Of a stretch of 50,302 nt of DNA, positions 42,331 to 50,302 are shown piece after piece. The stretch comes from Candidatus Poribacteria bacterium (lineage in GTDB: Bacteria > Poribacteria > WGA-4E > WGA-3G). Numbering within the stretch: position 1 is the stretch's first letter; every line of letters begins with the position of its first letter. The DNA is taken from positions 1 through 50,302 of the forward strand of contig JAJDTM010000018.1 in the NCBI GenBank assembly GCA_022827185.1, read 5' to 3'. The notes beneath the pieces were generated by a model. The model did not search any database. It had not been told where the DNA came from and saw nothing but the letters and a program-made list of their open reading frames with translations. A program made the translations under genes and the position numbers.

Positions 42331-43371
42331 ATGCAGGTATTAAAAGAACTTCGCGTATCAAATGATGCGATGAATGATTCGGAAGAATTGCGTCACCGGA
42401 TCTCAGAAGAGGGGTATCTTTTTTTTAAGAAGCTGCAAGATCCTGACAAACTCTGGGCATTGCGGCGAGAGATGCTAACGACTATGCAGGAAGGCGGTTG
42501 GCTCGTCGCGGGGACCGACCCCATGGACGGCATCGCCGATATTTCCACCCAGTGTACCGAAGGCGATCCCGAGTACACAGATGTATACCACGAAGTCTAT
42601 AGGTTACAGGCGTTCCACCGTTCTGGACACTGGCACGAAGTCGTGGATATGGTGGAGAAGATTGTCGGTAGAGAAGTCCTACCGCATCCACAGAAGATTG
42701 CGCGCCTCTGGTTCCCTAAGTACACAGCACATACCACACCGATACACCAAGACTTCGTTCACTTCCAAGGAAATTTCCAAACCTATACCTGTTGGGCACC
42801 CGTCGGGGATTGCCCGATTGAGTTGGGCGGTTTGGCTGTCCTGCCCGGTTCACATAAAGTCAATAAGGTCATGGAACACCACTTTTCACTCGGTGCTGGC
42901 AGTCTCTGCGTTAATGAGGATGAGTTATCCGGTGAATGGCATTCCACGAACTATGAGGTTGGCGACACGCTCATTTTCCCGGCTTTGACGATTCATAAGG
43001 CACTGCCGAACTTGACCGAGGATCGGCTGCGCGTCTCGCTCGACAACCGCTACCAGGCTGTCGATGACCCGATCGCTGAGCACATGCTTGAACCGCACCT
43101 GAACATCTTCAACTCGCTCCAGTGGGAAGATGTCTACCGCAATTGGGAATCTGACGAGCTGAAGTATTATTGGAAAGACCATGATCTGACCGTCCTGCCG
43201 AGAGATTTCAGTTACGGCAATAAAGGTTTTGAGGAAGCATTGGAATTGGCAAGAGGTGGAGATGAACGCGCCATCATACACTTAAACCGAGCAATCAAGC
43301 GTGACGCGACCACCGAATTGGCACAACGAGCCGCAGCGGTTCTGCAAGAAATCAATGCCGGAGTTGGTTAG
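42331..43371 (+). CDS. Phytanoyl-CoA dioxygenase (PhyH) family protein
   Basis: The 346-residue protein is an Fe(II)/2-oxoglutarate-dependent oxygenase. HTTPIHQDFVHFQGN near residue 143 contains the HxD pair, and TIHKALPNLTEDRLRVSLDN near residue 220 gives the distal His and the Arg that binds 2-oxoglutarate. GGLAVLPGSHKVNKV is the usual segment between them. The substrate is not evident; family members hydroxylate lipids, amino acids and secondary metabolites. AAGGAGAAAG precedes the ATG. Confidence 0.9.
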   Translation: MQVLKELRVSNDAMNDSEELRHRISEEGYLFFKKLQDPDKLWALRREMLTTMQEGGWLVAGTDPMDGIADISTQCTEGDPEYTDVYHEVYRLQAFHRSGHWHEVVDMVEKIVGREVLPHPQKIARLWFPKYTAHTTPIHQDFVHFQGNFQTYTCWAPVGDCPIELGGLAVLPGSHKVNKVMEHHFSLGAGSLCVNEDELSGEWHSTNYEVGDTLIFPALTIHKALPNLTEDRLRVSLDNRYQAVDDPIAEHMLEPHLNIFNSLQWEDVYRNWESDELKYYWKDHDLTVLPRDFSYGNKGFEEALELARGGDERAIIHLNRAIKRDATTELAQRAAAVLQEINAGVG

Positions 43372-43465
43372 TTGAGGAAAATTGTTCTTGCGCGAATCGT
43401 TTCAGTATTGTAAGGTGCGCTTAGCATGGGCTCAATGGGTAATCGCATGCAATTTGGGAGAAACA

Positions 43466-43610
43466 CAGGGCCATTCAATTGTACCTATTCACTTTATGTA
43501 TGTGAGTATTTTTCACCTGTAGGAGCGAGCTGTGCTCGCGATTTTCCTTAAAGAATATTCACCTCTATAAAGCAAAACCAAGATCCAAATCGTACAATTG
43601 AATGGCCCTG
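43466..43610. mobile_element. MITE with 19-bp inverted repeats and 10-bp target duplication
   Basis: CAGGGCCATTCAATTGTAC (43466-43484) and its exact complement (43592-43610) bound a 145-bp element. GGGAGAAACA occurs on both sides (43456-43465 and 43611-43620), a perfect 10-bp target-site duplication. No transposase is encoded. The end sequence and duplication length fit an element moved by an IS4-like transposase, which is an inference. It contains the dispersed 25-nt hairpin repeat. Confidence 0.92.
43518..43542. repeat. Dispersed 25-nt hairpin repeat, copy 2 (inside the MITE)
   Basis: This is identical to 17578-17602. It forms GCGAGC-TGT-GCTCGC and is nested in the 145-bp element. Confidence 0.75.
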
Positions 43611-43629
43611 GGGAGAAACACGAAAAAGT

Positions 43630-43659
43630 TTGACATTTAATGCCAATTTATGCTAAATT
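43630..43659 (+). promoter_or_regulatory. Promoter for the ssp-like operon
   Basis: TTGACA (43630-43635), 18 nt and TAAATT (43654-43659) with an extended TG (43651-43652) form a strong promoter. It lies 10 nt after the right target duplication of the MITE and about 100 nt before the first gene. Confidence 0.7.
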
Positions 43660-43761
43660 TTAAATAAGTTGCTTTTGATTTTTTTCAATTGCTTTCCAAT
43701 CTTCTATTGGTAAGGTAAAATCTGTGAAATACATTTGAGTGGAGTTAAGACGATTAACATT

Positions 43762-44682
43762 ATGATGAAGTATAGGTTTACTGGACACGAAACTTTCCCC
43801 TGCAGATATCCTTGGCTCCCTAAAGCAGTCAACATCTTAGAAAATCGCCCAGATTTATTTAAGGATATAGACGAAGCAATAGTTACCCTTGGGGTTGGTA
43901 AGCAGATGGCACGGGCGATTAAATTTTGGGTAGAAGCTGCAAAGTTGGTTAAAAAACAAAAAAACGGCGATTTAAAAGTCATTTCATTAGGTGAAGATCT
44001 GTTGGGCAAAGAAGGCTTTGATCCATATCTGGAAGATATCCAAACGCTTTGGCTCATCCATTGGAATTTTTCGACTCATCCCGAGAATCCTATTTTCGCT
44101 TGGGATTACTTGATGAACCGGTGGCAGGAACCTGAAATTTCCCCATCCCGCGCTGTTGATGCTTTTAAAAAAGAAGCGGATTCACTAGATAGACAACTGT
44201 CTATAGTCACACTCAAGCAGCATTTTAATATTTTTCTTCATACCTACGTACGGACACGCGGAAAAAAAGGAAATATACTTGAAGATAATCTCGATTCCCC
44301 TTTGACTGAATTGGACTTAATTCATCAGATTGGCGAAACATTTTCAGACAATAATGGAAAACTAGAACCTGTCTATGTCTTCAACCGTGATCCCAAACCC
44401 GAAATTAGCCAGCAGCTTTTTTTTTATTGCTTAAATGATTTTTGGGAAACTTACCATTCTGGAGAAAAATCATTACAGTTCCGTGAAGTCACTTCTGGAT
44501 ATGGCAGCCCAGGGCAAATTTTCAAGTTGCCAGAGCACGAAATTCGGGACCGTTTAGAAGATATCGAAGACTTTACAGATGGCGCAATGCGTTTTCGTGA
44601 ATCCGTGAACTTAAGGCAAATTCAAAAACAGAGAGATATTGAGAAAAATTTGTTGAGTCCTATTTATGTGGAAGGAAATTAG
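43762..44682 (+). CDS. sspB: DUF4007 protein, SspB-like (DNA phosphorothioation)
   Basis: The 306-residue protein begins YRFTGHETFPCRYPWLPKAV, the hallmark opening of DUF4007 proteins, followed by TLGVGKQMARAIKFWVEA. Other features are LIHWNFSTHPENPIFAWDYL and a C-terminal domain with SPGQIFKLPEHEIRDRLEDI. In Ssp systems the protein at this position is SspB, a DNA-nicking component needed to insert sulfur in the backbone. The start is taken at one of two ATGs (43762 or 43765), as no other gives the family N-terminus. A TTG at 43735 has no ribosome binding site. The next gene begins 3 nt after its stop. Confidence 0.8.
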   Translation: MMKYRFTGHETFPCRYPWLPKAVNILENRPDLFKDIDEAIVTLGVGKQMARAIKFWVEAAKLVKKQKNGDLKVISLGEDLLGKEGFDPYLEDIQTLWLIHWNFSTHPENPIFAWDYLMNRWQEPEISPSRAVDAFKKEADSLDRQLSIVTLKQHFNIFLHTYVRTRGKKGNILEDNLDSPLTELDLIHQIGETFSDNNGKLEPVYVFNRDPKPEISQQLFFYCLNDFWETYHSGEKSLQFREVTSGYGSPGQIFKLPEHEIRDRLEDIEDFTDGAMRFRESVNLRQIQKQRDIEKNLLSPIYVEGN

Positions 44683-44685
44683 CTT

Positions 44686-47600
44686 TTGGACAATACAATA
44701 ACTCGTTTATTTCGTATAAATCCTCGTTTCTTACGTTCAACACATCTTGAGCGAGATTTTTCCGACCCAGACAGTTGTACGGGGTACATATTCACAGATT
44801 TTACAAAATCTTGTGTGGAACGTTTAACCGAAGGATTGGTAACAAATTCAAAAAAGCGAGTATGGCGGTTAACTGGTGATTACGGCACAGGCAAATCAAG
44901 TTTTGCTCTCGTCTTGGCTCACCTCTTCTCCGGGCATCAAAACGGACCGATTGGAGAATTACGTCAGTCCATCAGAATCAATGGACTTTGCTGGGACGAC
45001 CTGAATTTGGCACCGATCTTAGTTACTGGAAGCCGTTCTCCATTGAGACTTGCCCTACACTCCGCTTTGCGAAATTGCATTGATACTACTTTTTCAAATA
45101 TCTCAAAAATAACATTTCCTTCTCGACTTCAACGTATATTAGAGGTTTGGGATAAGGACATATCGCCACCTGCTAAACCCGGGACATTTCAAAAAGAACG
45201 GAAGAATATCCCGCATATTTCGGATGAAGAGATTGTTGAAGGTTTTCTTGAATTGAGTCAATTTGTTAAATCGAAATCTAAAGGTTCAGGTGTACTCCTT
45301 ATTCTGGATGAATTAGGCAAATTTCTTGAATTCGCGGCAATATATCCAGAGCATCAGGACATTTACCTCCTTCAACAATTAGCGGAAGCAGCCTCGCGTA
45401 GTGGTGATACACCTTTATTTGTCTTAGGACTTTTACATCAAGGATTCAATGCCTACGCCGATCGTCTGGATGGAACATCTAAGCAGGAATGGGAAAAAAT
45501 TGGGGGGCGTTTTGAAGAAATTCTCTTTAATCAACCATTTGAGCATGTTATTCATCTATTGTCATCCGCTTTGGGAATTCAGGTGACAGACATCCCTGAG
45601 ACACGTCGTGAGGAGTCGGTATCCCGAATGGACTATGCCCTTAATCAGAACTGGTATGGCCCTGTACCCCTATATGATGATTTGATAGATAAATCTCCTA
45701 AATTATTTCCGTTAGACCCTCTGGCTGTTCCTGTTATCGTTCGAGCAATGCATCGCTTTGGACAGAACGAAAGATCCCTATTTAGTTTCCTCCAATCTTC
45801 GGAGCCATACGGTCTACAAGATTATGCGGCGCAGCATTCCCCGGAAAGCACTCGACTGTACCGAATTCACGATTTCTACGACTATGTTCGAGCAAATCTG
45901 AGCCACTCGCTTAACTTTACCAGTTTGCAGCAGACTCGTTGGAGTGTGATTGATTCTGTAATCTCAAATTATTCATCCGATGACAGTTTGGAGATGGCAG
46001 TTCTAAAAACAGTTGGAATGCTGAATCTATTGGATGTTAACGACTTACTTCCAACAAAAGCAATTGTTGAGCAAGCAGTAAAACAAAAATATTCACGCGC
46101 CCGCGTCAATGAAACCATAGATACCTTAAAAGATGAAAAGCGTGTCCTATATGACCGTGGTGTTGCCGGTGGTTTATGTCTGTGGCGGCATACAAGTGTG
46201 GATTTGGATGCTGCTTATAAAGAAGCAGAGCGTGCAATCGGAGATATACAAAAAGTAAGCGAACAAATTAAAACCTATCTGGATTCAAGACCAATTGTTG
46301 CTCGCAGACATTACATAGAAACAGGGAATTTACGGCATTTTGAAATTCAGTATTTATCTGGATCTGAATTTGTTCAAACTATCTCTCCATTGAACGAGGG
46401 AACGGACGGAAAAATAATCATCGTCCTATGCGATTCGCTTCAAGAACGGCAGCAAGCGTTACAAGTGGTTAAATCTGTTAATCACCCACAAATAATTGTT
46501 GCTATTCCAGATCCGCTGCATAATATTACTGATTACCTTCGGGATCTTCTGTGTTGGGAATGGGTTGGAAAAAACACACTGGAACTCAATACAGATTCAT
46601 ACGCGCGGCAGGAAGTATCACGCCAGCGGGATGCTGCTCATGCACGGCTTAAAAATCGAATAGCGGATTTAATTAATCTCCGAGATCACTCAGGACAAAT
46701 GAAATTCAGTTGGTTTTCTGAAGGGAAGCCCTTGAGGGATATTTCCACAGGCAAACGACTCTTGAAACATCTTTCAGAGGTTTGTCGCCGGGTTTTTTCT
46801 CAGTCTCCAAATGTTCAAAATGAAATTATCAATCGACAAAACTTGAGTTCTGCTGCCTCCGGTGCAAGCAGGCGCTTGATTAAGGCAATGCTGGAAAGGG
46901 AATCTGAGCCAAACTTAGGAATGCCAAGTCACCAACGGCCTCCCGAGATGTCGATTTATTTCTCTATTTTGAAACAAGGCAAAATGCACGTCGAGAGGGG
47001 AAATAGGTGGTACATCCAAGAACCTCCAGATGACATTGACCGGGATCTATGTAATATTTTGCCAACTCTGAAACGAATTGGGATGACCTTAAAACTTGAA
47101 GTGGATAATAAGGTTCCAGTAACCGAACTGTTTGCGGATCTCAAGAAACCTCCGTTTGGAATTCGCGAAGGTTTGCTTCCTCTACTATTGGCAATTTACT
47201 ATGTCGCGCATCGGCAAGACATTGCTATCTTTGAAGATGGCACCTTTTTGCATGAGGTCAAAGGTGATGATTTTCACCGCTTAATTAAAGCGCCAGAGTA
47301 CTTTGAAATGCAGCATAGTGCACTCGAAGGTATCCGCTCTTCAGTTTTTGATCGGCTTATTAAAGTACTTGGTATCCAGCGAATATCTGATGAGCAAGAT
47401 TCGCGAATCCTTGATGTTGTTCAACCTCTGTGTAACTTTGTTGTGCAACTTCCAGAGTATGTCCACAATACTAAGAATCTCTCTCAGGAAGCCATCGCTG
47501 TCCGGAACCTGCTTATGTCTGCCGGTGAGCCTGCCCCACTTCTTTTTCGAGACCTACCCGTTGCTTGTGGGTGCTCTTCATTTGACGTAACCGAATCTAT

Positions 47601-48210
47601 TGACGATAATCGGGTACAAGATTTCGCAGAGAAACTCAAAATATATCTGGGTGAGTTGAAGGACACCTACACTGTTTTGCTTGAGAACCTAAAATTCTTC
47701 ATTTTCAAGGCGTTTGATATAGACAGGGATTCTCAAGGGAGAAGCTTACTCAAAAAACGTGCTGATACTTTGCGGGTTAGTGTCACCGAAACACAACTAA
47801 AAGCCTTGTGTGGTCGTTTGAGTGATGACAAGCTCTCCGAGACAAAGTGGATTGAGTCGGTTGCAAGTTTCATTGCTTCAAAGCCCCCATCCTATTGGGT
47901 TGATTCGGATGAACGGGTGTTTCAACAGGAATTAGATGTCCTAGCATCGCGATTTAAACACGTCGAAAGCATCCATTTCGGGACAAATGGTGTTCCGGCA
48001 GGAAGCAAAGGAATTCGCGTTGCGATTACACATACCGATGGAAATGAACGAGCTGAGGTCATGTATCCACGTCCTGAGGATGGAAAAACATTGGCGGACA
48101 TCCAAACGCAGATTCAAAGTTTACTGGCAAAGCATGGACGTTTAGGTTTAGCCGCTGTTGCTCACGCAGTTTGGGACGAACTCGACAGCGGTTCTGAAGA
48201 AACCGAATAG
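44686..48210 (+). CDS. sspC: Large P-loop ATPase, SspC-like (DNA phosphorothioation)
   Basis: The 1174-residue protein has Walker A LTGDYGTGKSSFAL near residue 63 and Walker B VLLILDELGKFLEFA near residue 204. The opening is RINPRFLRSTHLERDFSDPD. A winged-helix-like region with AIVEQAVKQKYSRARVNETI lies near residue 460, and long helical segments follow. The size, start immediately after the DUF4007 gene and SspD-like gene downstream fit SspC, whose ATPase powers modification. The start is a TTG with GGAAGG upstream. BREX- or Dnd-type ATPases share the P-loop but not this neighbourhood. Confidence 0.8.
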   Translation: MDNTITRLFRINPRFLRSTHLERDFSDPDSCTGYIFTDFTKSCVERLTEGLVTNSKKRVWRLTGDYGTGKSSFALVLAHLFSGHQNGPIGELRQSIRINGLCWDDLNLAPILVTGSRSPLRLALHSALRNCIDTTFSNISKITFPSRLQRILEVWDKDISPPAKPGTFQKERKNIPHISDEEIVEGFLELSQFVKSKSKGSGVLLILDELGKFLEFAAIYPEHQDIYLLQQLAEAASRSGDTPLFVLGLLHQGFNAYADRLDGTSKQEWEKIGGRFEEILFNQPFEHVIHLLSSALGIQVTDIPETRREESVSRMDYALNQNWYGPVPLYDDLIDKSPKLFPLDPLAVPVIVRAMHRFGQNERSLFSFLQSSEPYGLQDYAAQHSPESTRLYRIHDFYDYVRANLSHSLNFTSLQQTRWSVIDSVISNYSSDDSLEMAVLKTVGMLNLLDVNDLLPTKAIVEQAVKQKYSRARVNETIDTLKDEKRVLYDRGVAGGLCLWRHTSVDLDAAYKEAERAIGDIQKVSEQIKTYLDSRPIVARRHYIETGNLRHFEIQYLSGSEFVQTISPLNEGTDGKIIIVLCDSLQERQQALQVVKSVNHPQIIVAIPDPLHNITDYLRDLLCWEWVGKNTLELNTDSYARQEVSRQRDAAHARLKNRIADLINLRDHSGQMKFSWFSEGKPLRDISTGKRLLKHLSEVCRRVFSQSPNVQNEIINRQNLSSAASGASRRLIKAMLERESEPNLGMPSHQRPPEMSIYFSILKQGKMHVERGNRWYIQEPPDDIDRDLCNILPTLKRIGMTLKLEVDNKVPVTELFADLKKPPFGIREGLLPLLLAIYYVAHRQDIAIFEDGTFLHEVKGDDFHRLIKAPEYFEMQHSALEGIRSSVFDRLIKVLGIQRISDEQDSRILDVVQPLCNFVVQLPEYVHNTKNLSQEAIAVRNLLMSAGEPAPLLFRDLPVACGCSSFDVTESIDDNRVQDFAEKLKIYLGELKDTYTVLLENLKFFIFKAFDIDRDSQGRSLLKKRADTLRVSVTETQLKALCGRLSDDKLSETKWIESVASFIASKPPSYWVDSDERVFQQELDVLASRFKHVESIHFGTNGVPAGSKGIRVAITHTDGNERAEVMYPRPEDGKTLADIQTQIQSLLAKHGRLGLAAVAHAVWDELDSGSEETE

Positions 48211-48237
48211 AACAACTAACTAACAAGGGGTAAAACG

Positions 48238-49053
48238 ATGGCTCAAAAAGAGCGTCACATTCTCAGTCTCTCAGGCGGAAAGGATAGTACAGCGTTAGCT
48301 ATCTACCTGCGCGACCTTGGTAGTGTGCCTGATATGGAATATATCTTCCACGATACTGACAAAGAATTGCCTGATACAATTGAATACCTCAAACGTTTAG
48401 AAGCATACCTCGGGGTCCCAATTGAACGGACAACTAAACACACCAGTTTTGACAAGATGCTAAGAGTCTATGGTGGTATGCTCCCTTCAAATCACCGTCG
48501 CTGGTGCACCAGAATGCTAAAACTTAGACCGTTCGAGGACTATGTCGGAGATGATCCGGTTGTTAACTACGTTGGACTTCGCGCAGACGAAAACCGGACA
48601 GGGTATATCAGTCATAAACCCAATATCACTGTAGTCTATCCATTCCAGGATGATGGAATCGTTTATGAGGATGTAATTCGGATTTTAGAAGAATCCGGGT
48701 TGGGAATGCCTCCCTACACCGAATGGGGCCGAACACACTCCGGCTGCTTTTTCTGTTTCTATCAACAAAAAATTGAGTGGGTCAGGCTAAAGCAGAAGTA
48801 TCCTGAACTGTACGAAGAGGCAAAAACTTACGAAAAACCCAACAAAATCAATGGGAATATTTTCTACTGGAATCAAGATGAATCTCTTGAAGAACTTGAG
48901 CAACCGGAACGGATAGCAGAAATTATCGCTAACTGGGAAAAAAACCAAAAACGCCTGAAAACCAAACGAAAGAATAGACCGTTGGTGTCGGTGTTGACCG
49001 GATATGAATCTGAAGATGAAGAAGATCGAGGCTGTCTAATGTGCTTTTTGTAG
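48238..49053 (+). CDS. sspD: PAPS-reductase-like ATP pyrophosphatase, SspD-like
   Basis: The 271-residue protein has the PP-loop SLSGGKDSTALAIYL at residues 10-24, which binds ATP for adenylation. NHRRWCTRMLKLRPFEDYVG and THSGCFFCFYQQKIEWVRL carry cysteines that may hold an Fe-S cluster, and GCLMCF closes the protein. DndC and SspD use this fold to activate the DNA phosphate or carry sulfur during phosphorothioation. CAAGGGG precedes the ATG, 27 nt after sspC. It resembles DndC by family, but the DUF4007 and DUF262 neighbours place it with SspD. Confidence 0.85.
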   Translation: MAQKERHILSLSGGKDSTALAIYLRDLGSVPDMEYIFHDTDKELPDTIEYLKRLEAYLGVPIERTTKHTSFDKMLRVYGGMLPSNHRRWCTRMLKLRPFEDYVGDDPVVNYVGLRADENRTGYISHKPNITVVYPFQDDGIVYEDVIRILEESGLGMPPYTEWGRTHSGCFFCFYQQKIEWVRLKQKYPELYEEAKTYEKPNKINGNIFYWNQDESLEELEQPERIAEIIANWEKNQKRLKTKRKNRPLVSVLTGYESEDEEDRGCLMCFL

Positions 49054-49096
49054 TACTATATCGTATTTTGAACAATAACATGCTGGAGGTTATTTA

Positions 49097-50185
49097 ATGG
49101 AACTACTAAAAGATGTTTTTAAAGCAGAATCTAAAAGCACCTGGGATGTGCTCAATCGTGGATTTGGTTTTTATATTCCACCTTATCAACGTCAATATGA
49201 TTGGGATAGGGAACATATTGAGCGTCTTTTTGAAGATATTGGCCACGGGTTGATGCAGTTGTTAGTCAAAGAAAAAAAGAATTCCATTACTTTCATCGGG
49301 ACGTTGATTGTAATTAACGATATGCTGCCTGAAACAATCGCCCCAAATATTTCTAGATCTGACCTACCGAACAATATTCTATCAGTCATTGATGGTCAAC
49401 AACGACTCACCACTATTTTGTTAATAAATATTGGTCTCCATGATGAAATAACAAGACGTGAAAATAATCTCAAAAATAAAAATGAACCTGACTTTGAGTG
49501 GTTGTACGATGAAATCATTGATGTAGTGGCGAATCTTCAGGAAACTTTTGAAGAAGATAAGAGGCGTTCCCGCGGAGAGAAGATATACCAGTGGCAACCG
49601 CGCATGATTCGTGCATACGATGATTCATGGTCTTGTTCAGAACAAGAAGCAAGATATAAATCACCTATTGCGGCATTTATTCATGGTTATTCAAAACGCA
49701 TTCATGATGGTAATGAAAGCATAATGAACAAACCTTATACTGCAGACGGTTATGTCAGCAAAGAGAATGTCTTATGGAAAAATTATGAGAACATACAGAA
49801 TCTGCTTAAGAAAGTTTCTGGAGGAAACGAGGATTTAGAAATTCCGTTCTTAGAAGATATCGCTAGAAATGAACAATTTCAAAAGGCTATCTTGAAGGAA
49901 AAATTTCCGACAAACGTATCTGATATTTTGTCTGCAGAAGGCAATGATGATTTTAAAGAGTTAATCCGGTTAGTTTTATTTGCAAATTTTCTAATGCATA
50001 AAGTAGGGGTTACAGTAGTTTCTGCCCCAGGAGCATACGCTTTTGATATGTTTGAATCGTTAAATACAACAGGAGAACCACTTACAGTATTTGAAACTTT
50101 TAGACCTAAGGTGATAGAATCCGAGAAATTAGATAAATATGAGTCTTCAGATTCAAGAACATATGAAGTGCATACGCTTATTTAG
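49097..50185 (+). pseudogene. sspE: DUF262 protein, SspE-like, truncated by insertion
   Basis: The readable part is 362 residues. FGFYIPPYQRQYDWDREHIE near residue 25 and SVIDGQQRLTTILLINIGLH near residue 95 are the DUF262 signatures; the DGQQR block is a nucleotide-handling motif in this family. FDMFESLNTTGEPLTVFETF near 320 is the typical end of the first half. SspE normally continues with a DUF1524 HNH nickase of several hundred residues, which is absent here. The last six residues (EVHTLI) appear to be read from the IS3-like end that begins near 50164. The ribosome binding site GCTGGAGG is good. The restriction arm is probably inactive. Confidence 0.8.
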
Positions 50186-50302
50186 GCCACAATTTCGCAA
50201 AGTTAAGACAAGTTTTGTTTCTGAAATTCCATAGGTGTCAAATACCCTAACGCCGAATGGGGGCGTTTGAGATGATAGACGTTTGTGATAAAATCACCGA
50301 TG
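50164..50302 (-). mobile_element. IS3-family insertion sequence, partial (runs off the window)
   Basis: The sequence from about 50164 (TGAAGTGCATACGC, a TG-type terminus) no longer continues the DUF262 protein. The minus strand encodes the end of an IS3-family OrfB. The boundary is inferred from where the SspE reading stops being family-like. The other end and target duplication lie outside. Confidence 0.75.
50203..50301 (-). CDS. IS3-family transposase OrfB, C-terminal fragment
   Basis: The minus strand reads IGDFITNVYHLKRPHSALGY then LTPMEFQKQN and stops at 50203. HLKRPHSALGYLTPMEF matches the very conserved end of IS3-family integrase-type transposases (N-x-x-RxHSALGYxxPxxF). The 5' part lies beyond the window edge. 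The element points opposite to the ssp genes. Confidence 0.88.
   Translation of the reverse strand: MGDFITNVYHLKRPHSALGYLTPMEFQKQNLS

Noticed and set aside
48238..49053. Assimilatory PAPS reductase (CysH) for the PP-loop protein
   Set aside because: The neighbours are DUF4007, a large ATPase and DUF262 rather than sulfate assimilation genes, and the cysteine pattern is DndC/SspD-like.

Overview
The window looks like a chromosomal segment of an uncultivated bacterium of the Candidatus Poribacteria type or a relative. This is an inference from gene content: Uma2-family nucleases, a phytanoyl-CoA dioxygenase, a Gfo/Idh/MocA oxidoreductase, LamG and lamin-tail surface proteins, an Ldh2-type dehydrogenase and many short palindromic repeats. 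No rRNA, tRNA or CRISPR array was recognised.

Layout. 1-9863 (+): a polyprenyl synthase, then a tetrapyrrole cluster. The cluster holds a tandem-duplicated siroheme-synthase-like protein, a HemX/CcsA-like membrane protein, hemA, hemC and a fused CobA-HemD. A Uma2 gene and a serine protease-TPR gene are interspersed. 9891-12445 (-): an Ldh2 dehydrogenase and an atypical Nramp-like transporter. 12748-14656 (+): a lipoprotein, an orphan Phd/YefM-like antitoxin, two copies of a structured 114-bp repeat, a tiny membrane peptide and a ComEA-like protein. 14754-17348 (-): 5-formyl-THF cyclo-ligase, an NtrC-like regulator with a degenerate AAA+ domain, a small PAS-like protein and a lone EutN/CcmL microcompartment vertex protein. 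17813-21889 (+): a triple-PAS histidine kinase and its intact sigma-54 activator, divergent from the EutN operon. 22393-33081 (+): a 3562-residue secreted protein with 25 repeats, two lamin-tail domains and a C-terminal module. 33403-43371 (+): ThiO-like oxidase, ECF sigma factor with a structured leader, HAD hydrolase, Uma2, Gfo/Idh, a protein with eight CxxC-type knuckles, LamG protein, methyltransferase, AAC(3)-like acetyltransferase, coiled-coil membrane protein and PhyH dioxygenase.

43762-50302: an AT-richer defence island. Its gene order is DUF4007 protein (SspB-like), large P-loop ATPase (SspC-like), PAPS-reductase-like ATP pyrophosphatase (SspD-like) and DUF262 protein (SspE-like). 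This matches the Ssp DNA phosphorothioation and restriction system. No SspA cysteine desulfurase is visible. The SspE-like gene is cut after about 356 codons by what appears to be the end of an IS3-family element running off the window.

The window is rich in MITE-like elements. One 145-bp element with 19-bp inverted repeats and a 10-bp target duplication sits just upstream of the ssp promoter. Two copies of another family lie between a good promoter and the start codon of hemA and of the Ldh2 gene, so they are transcribed as 5' leaders.
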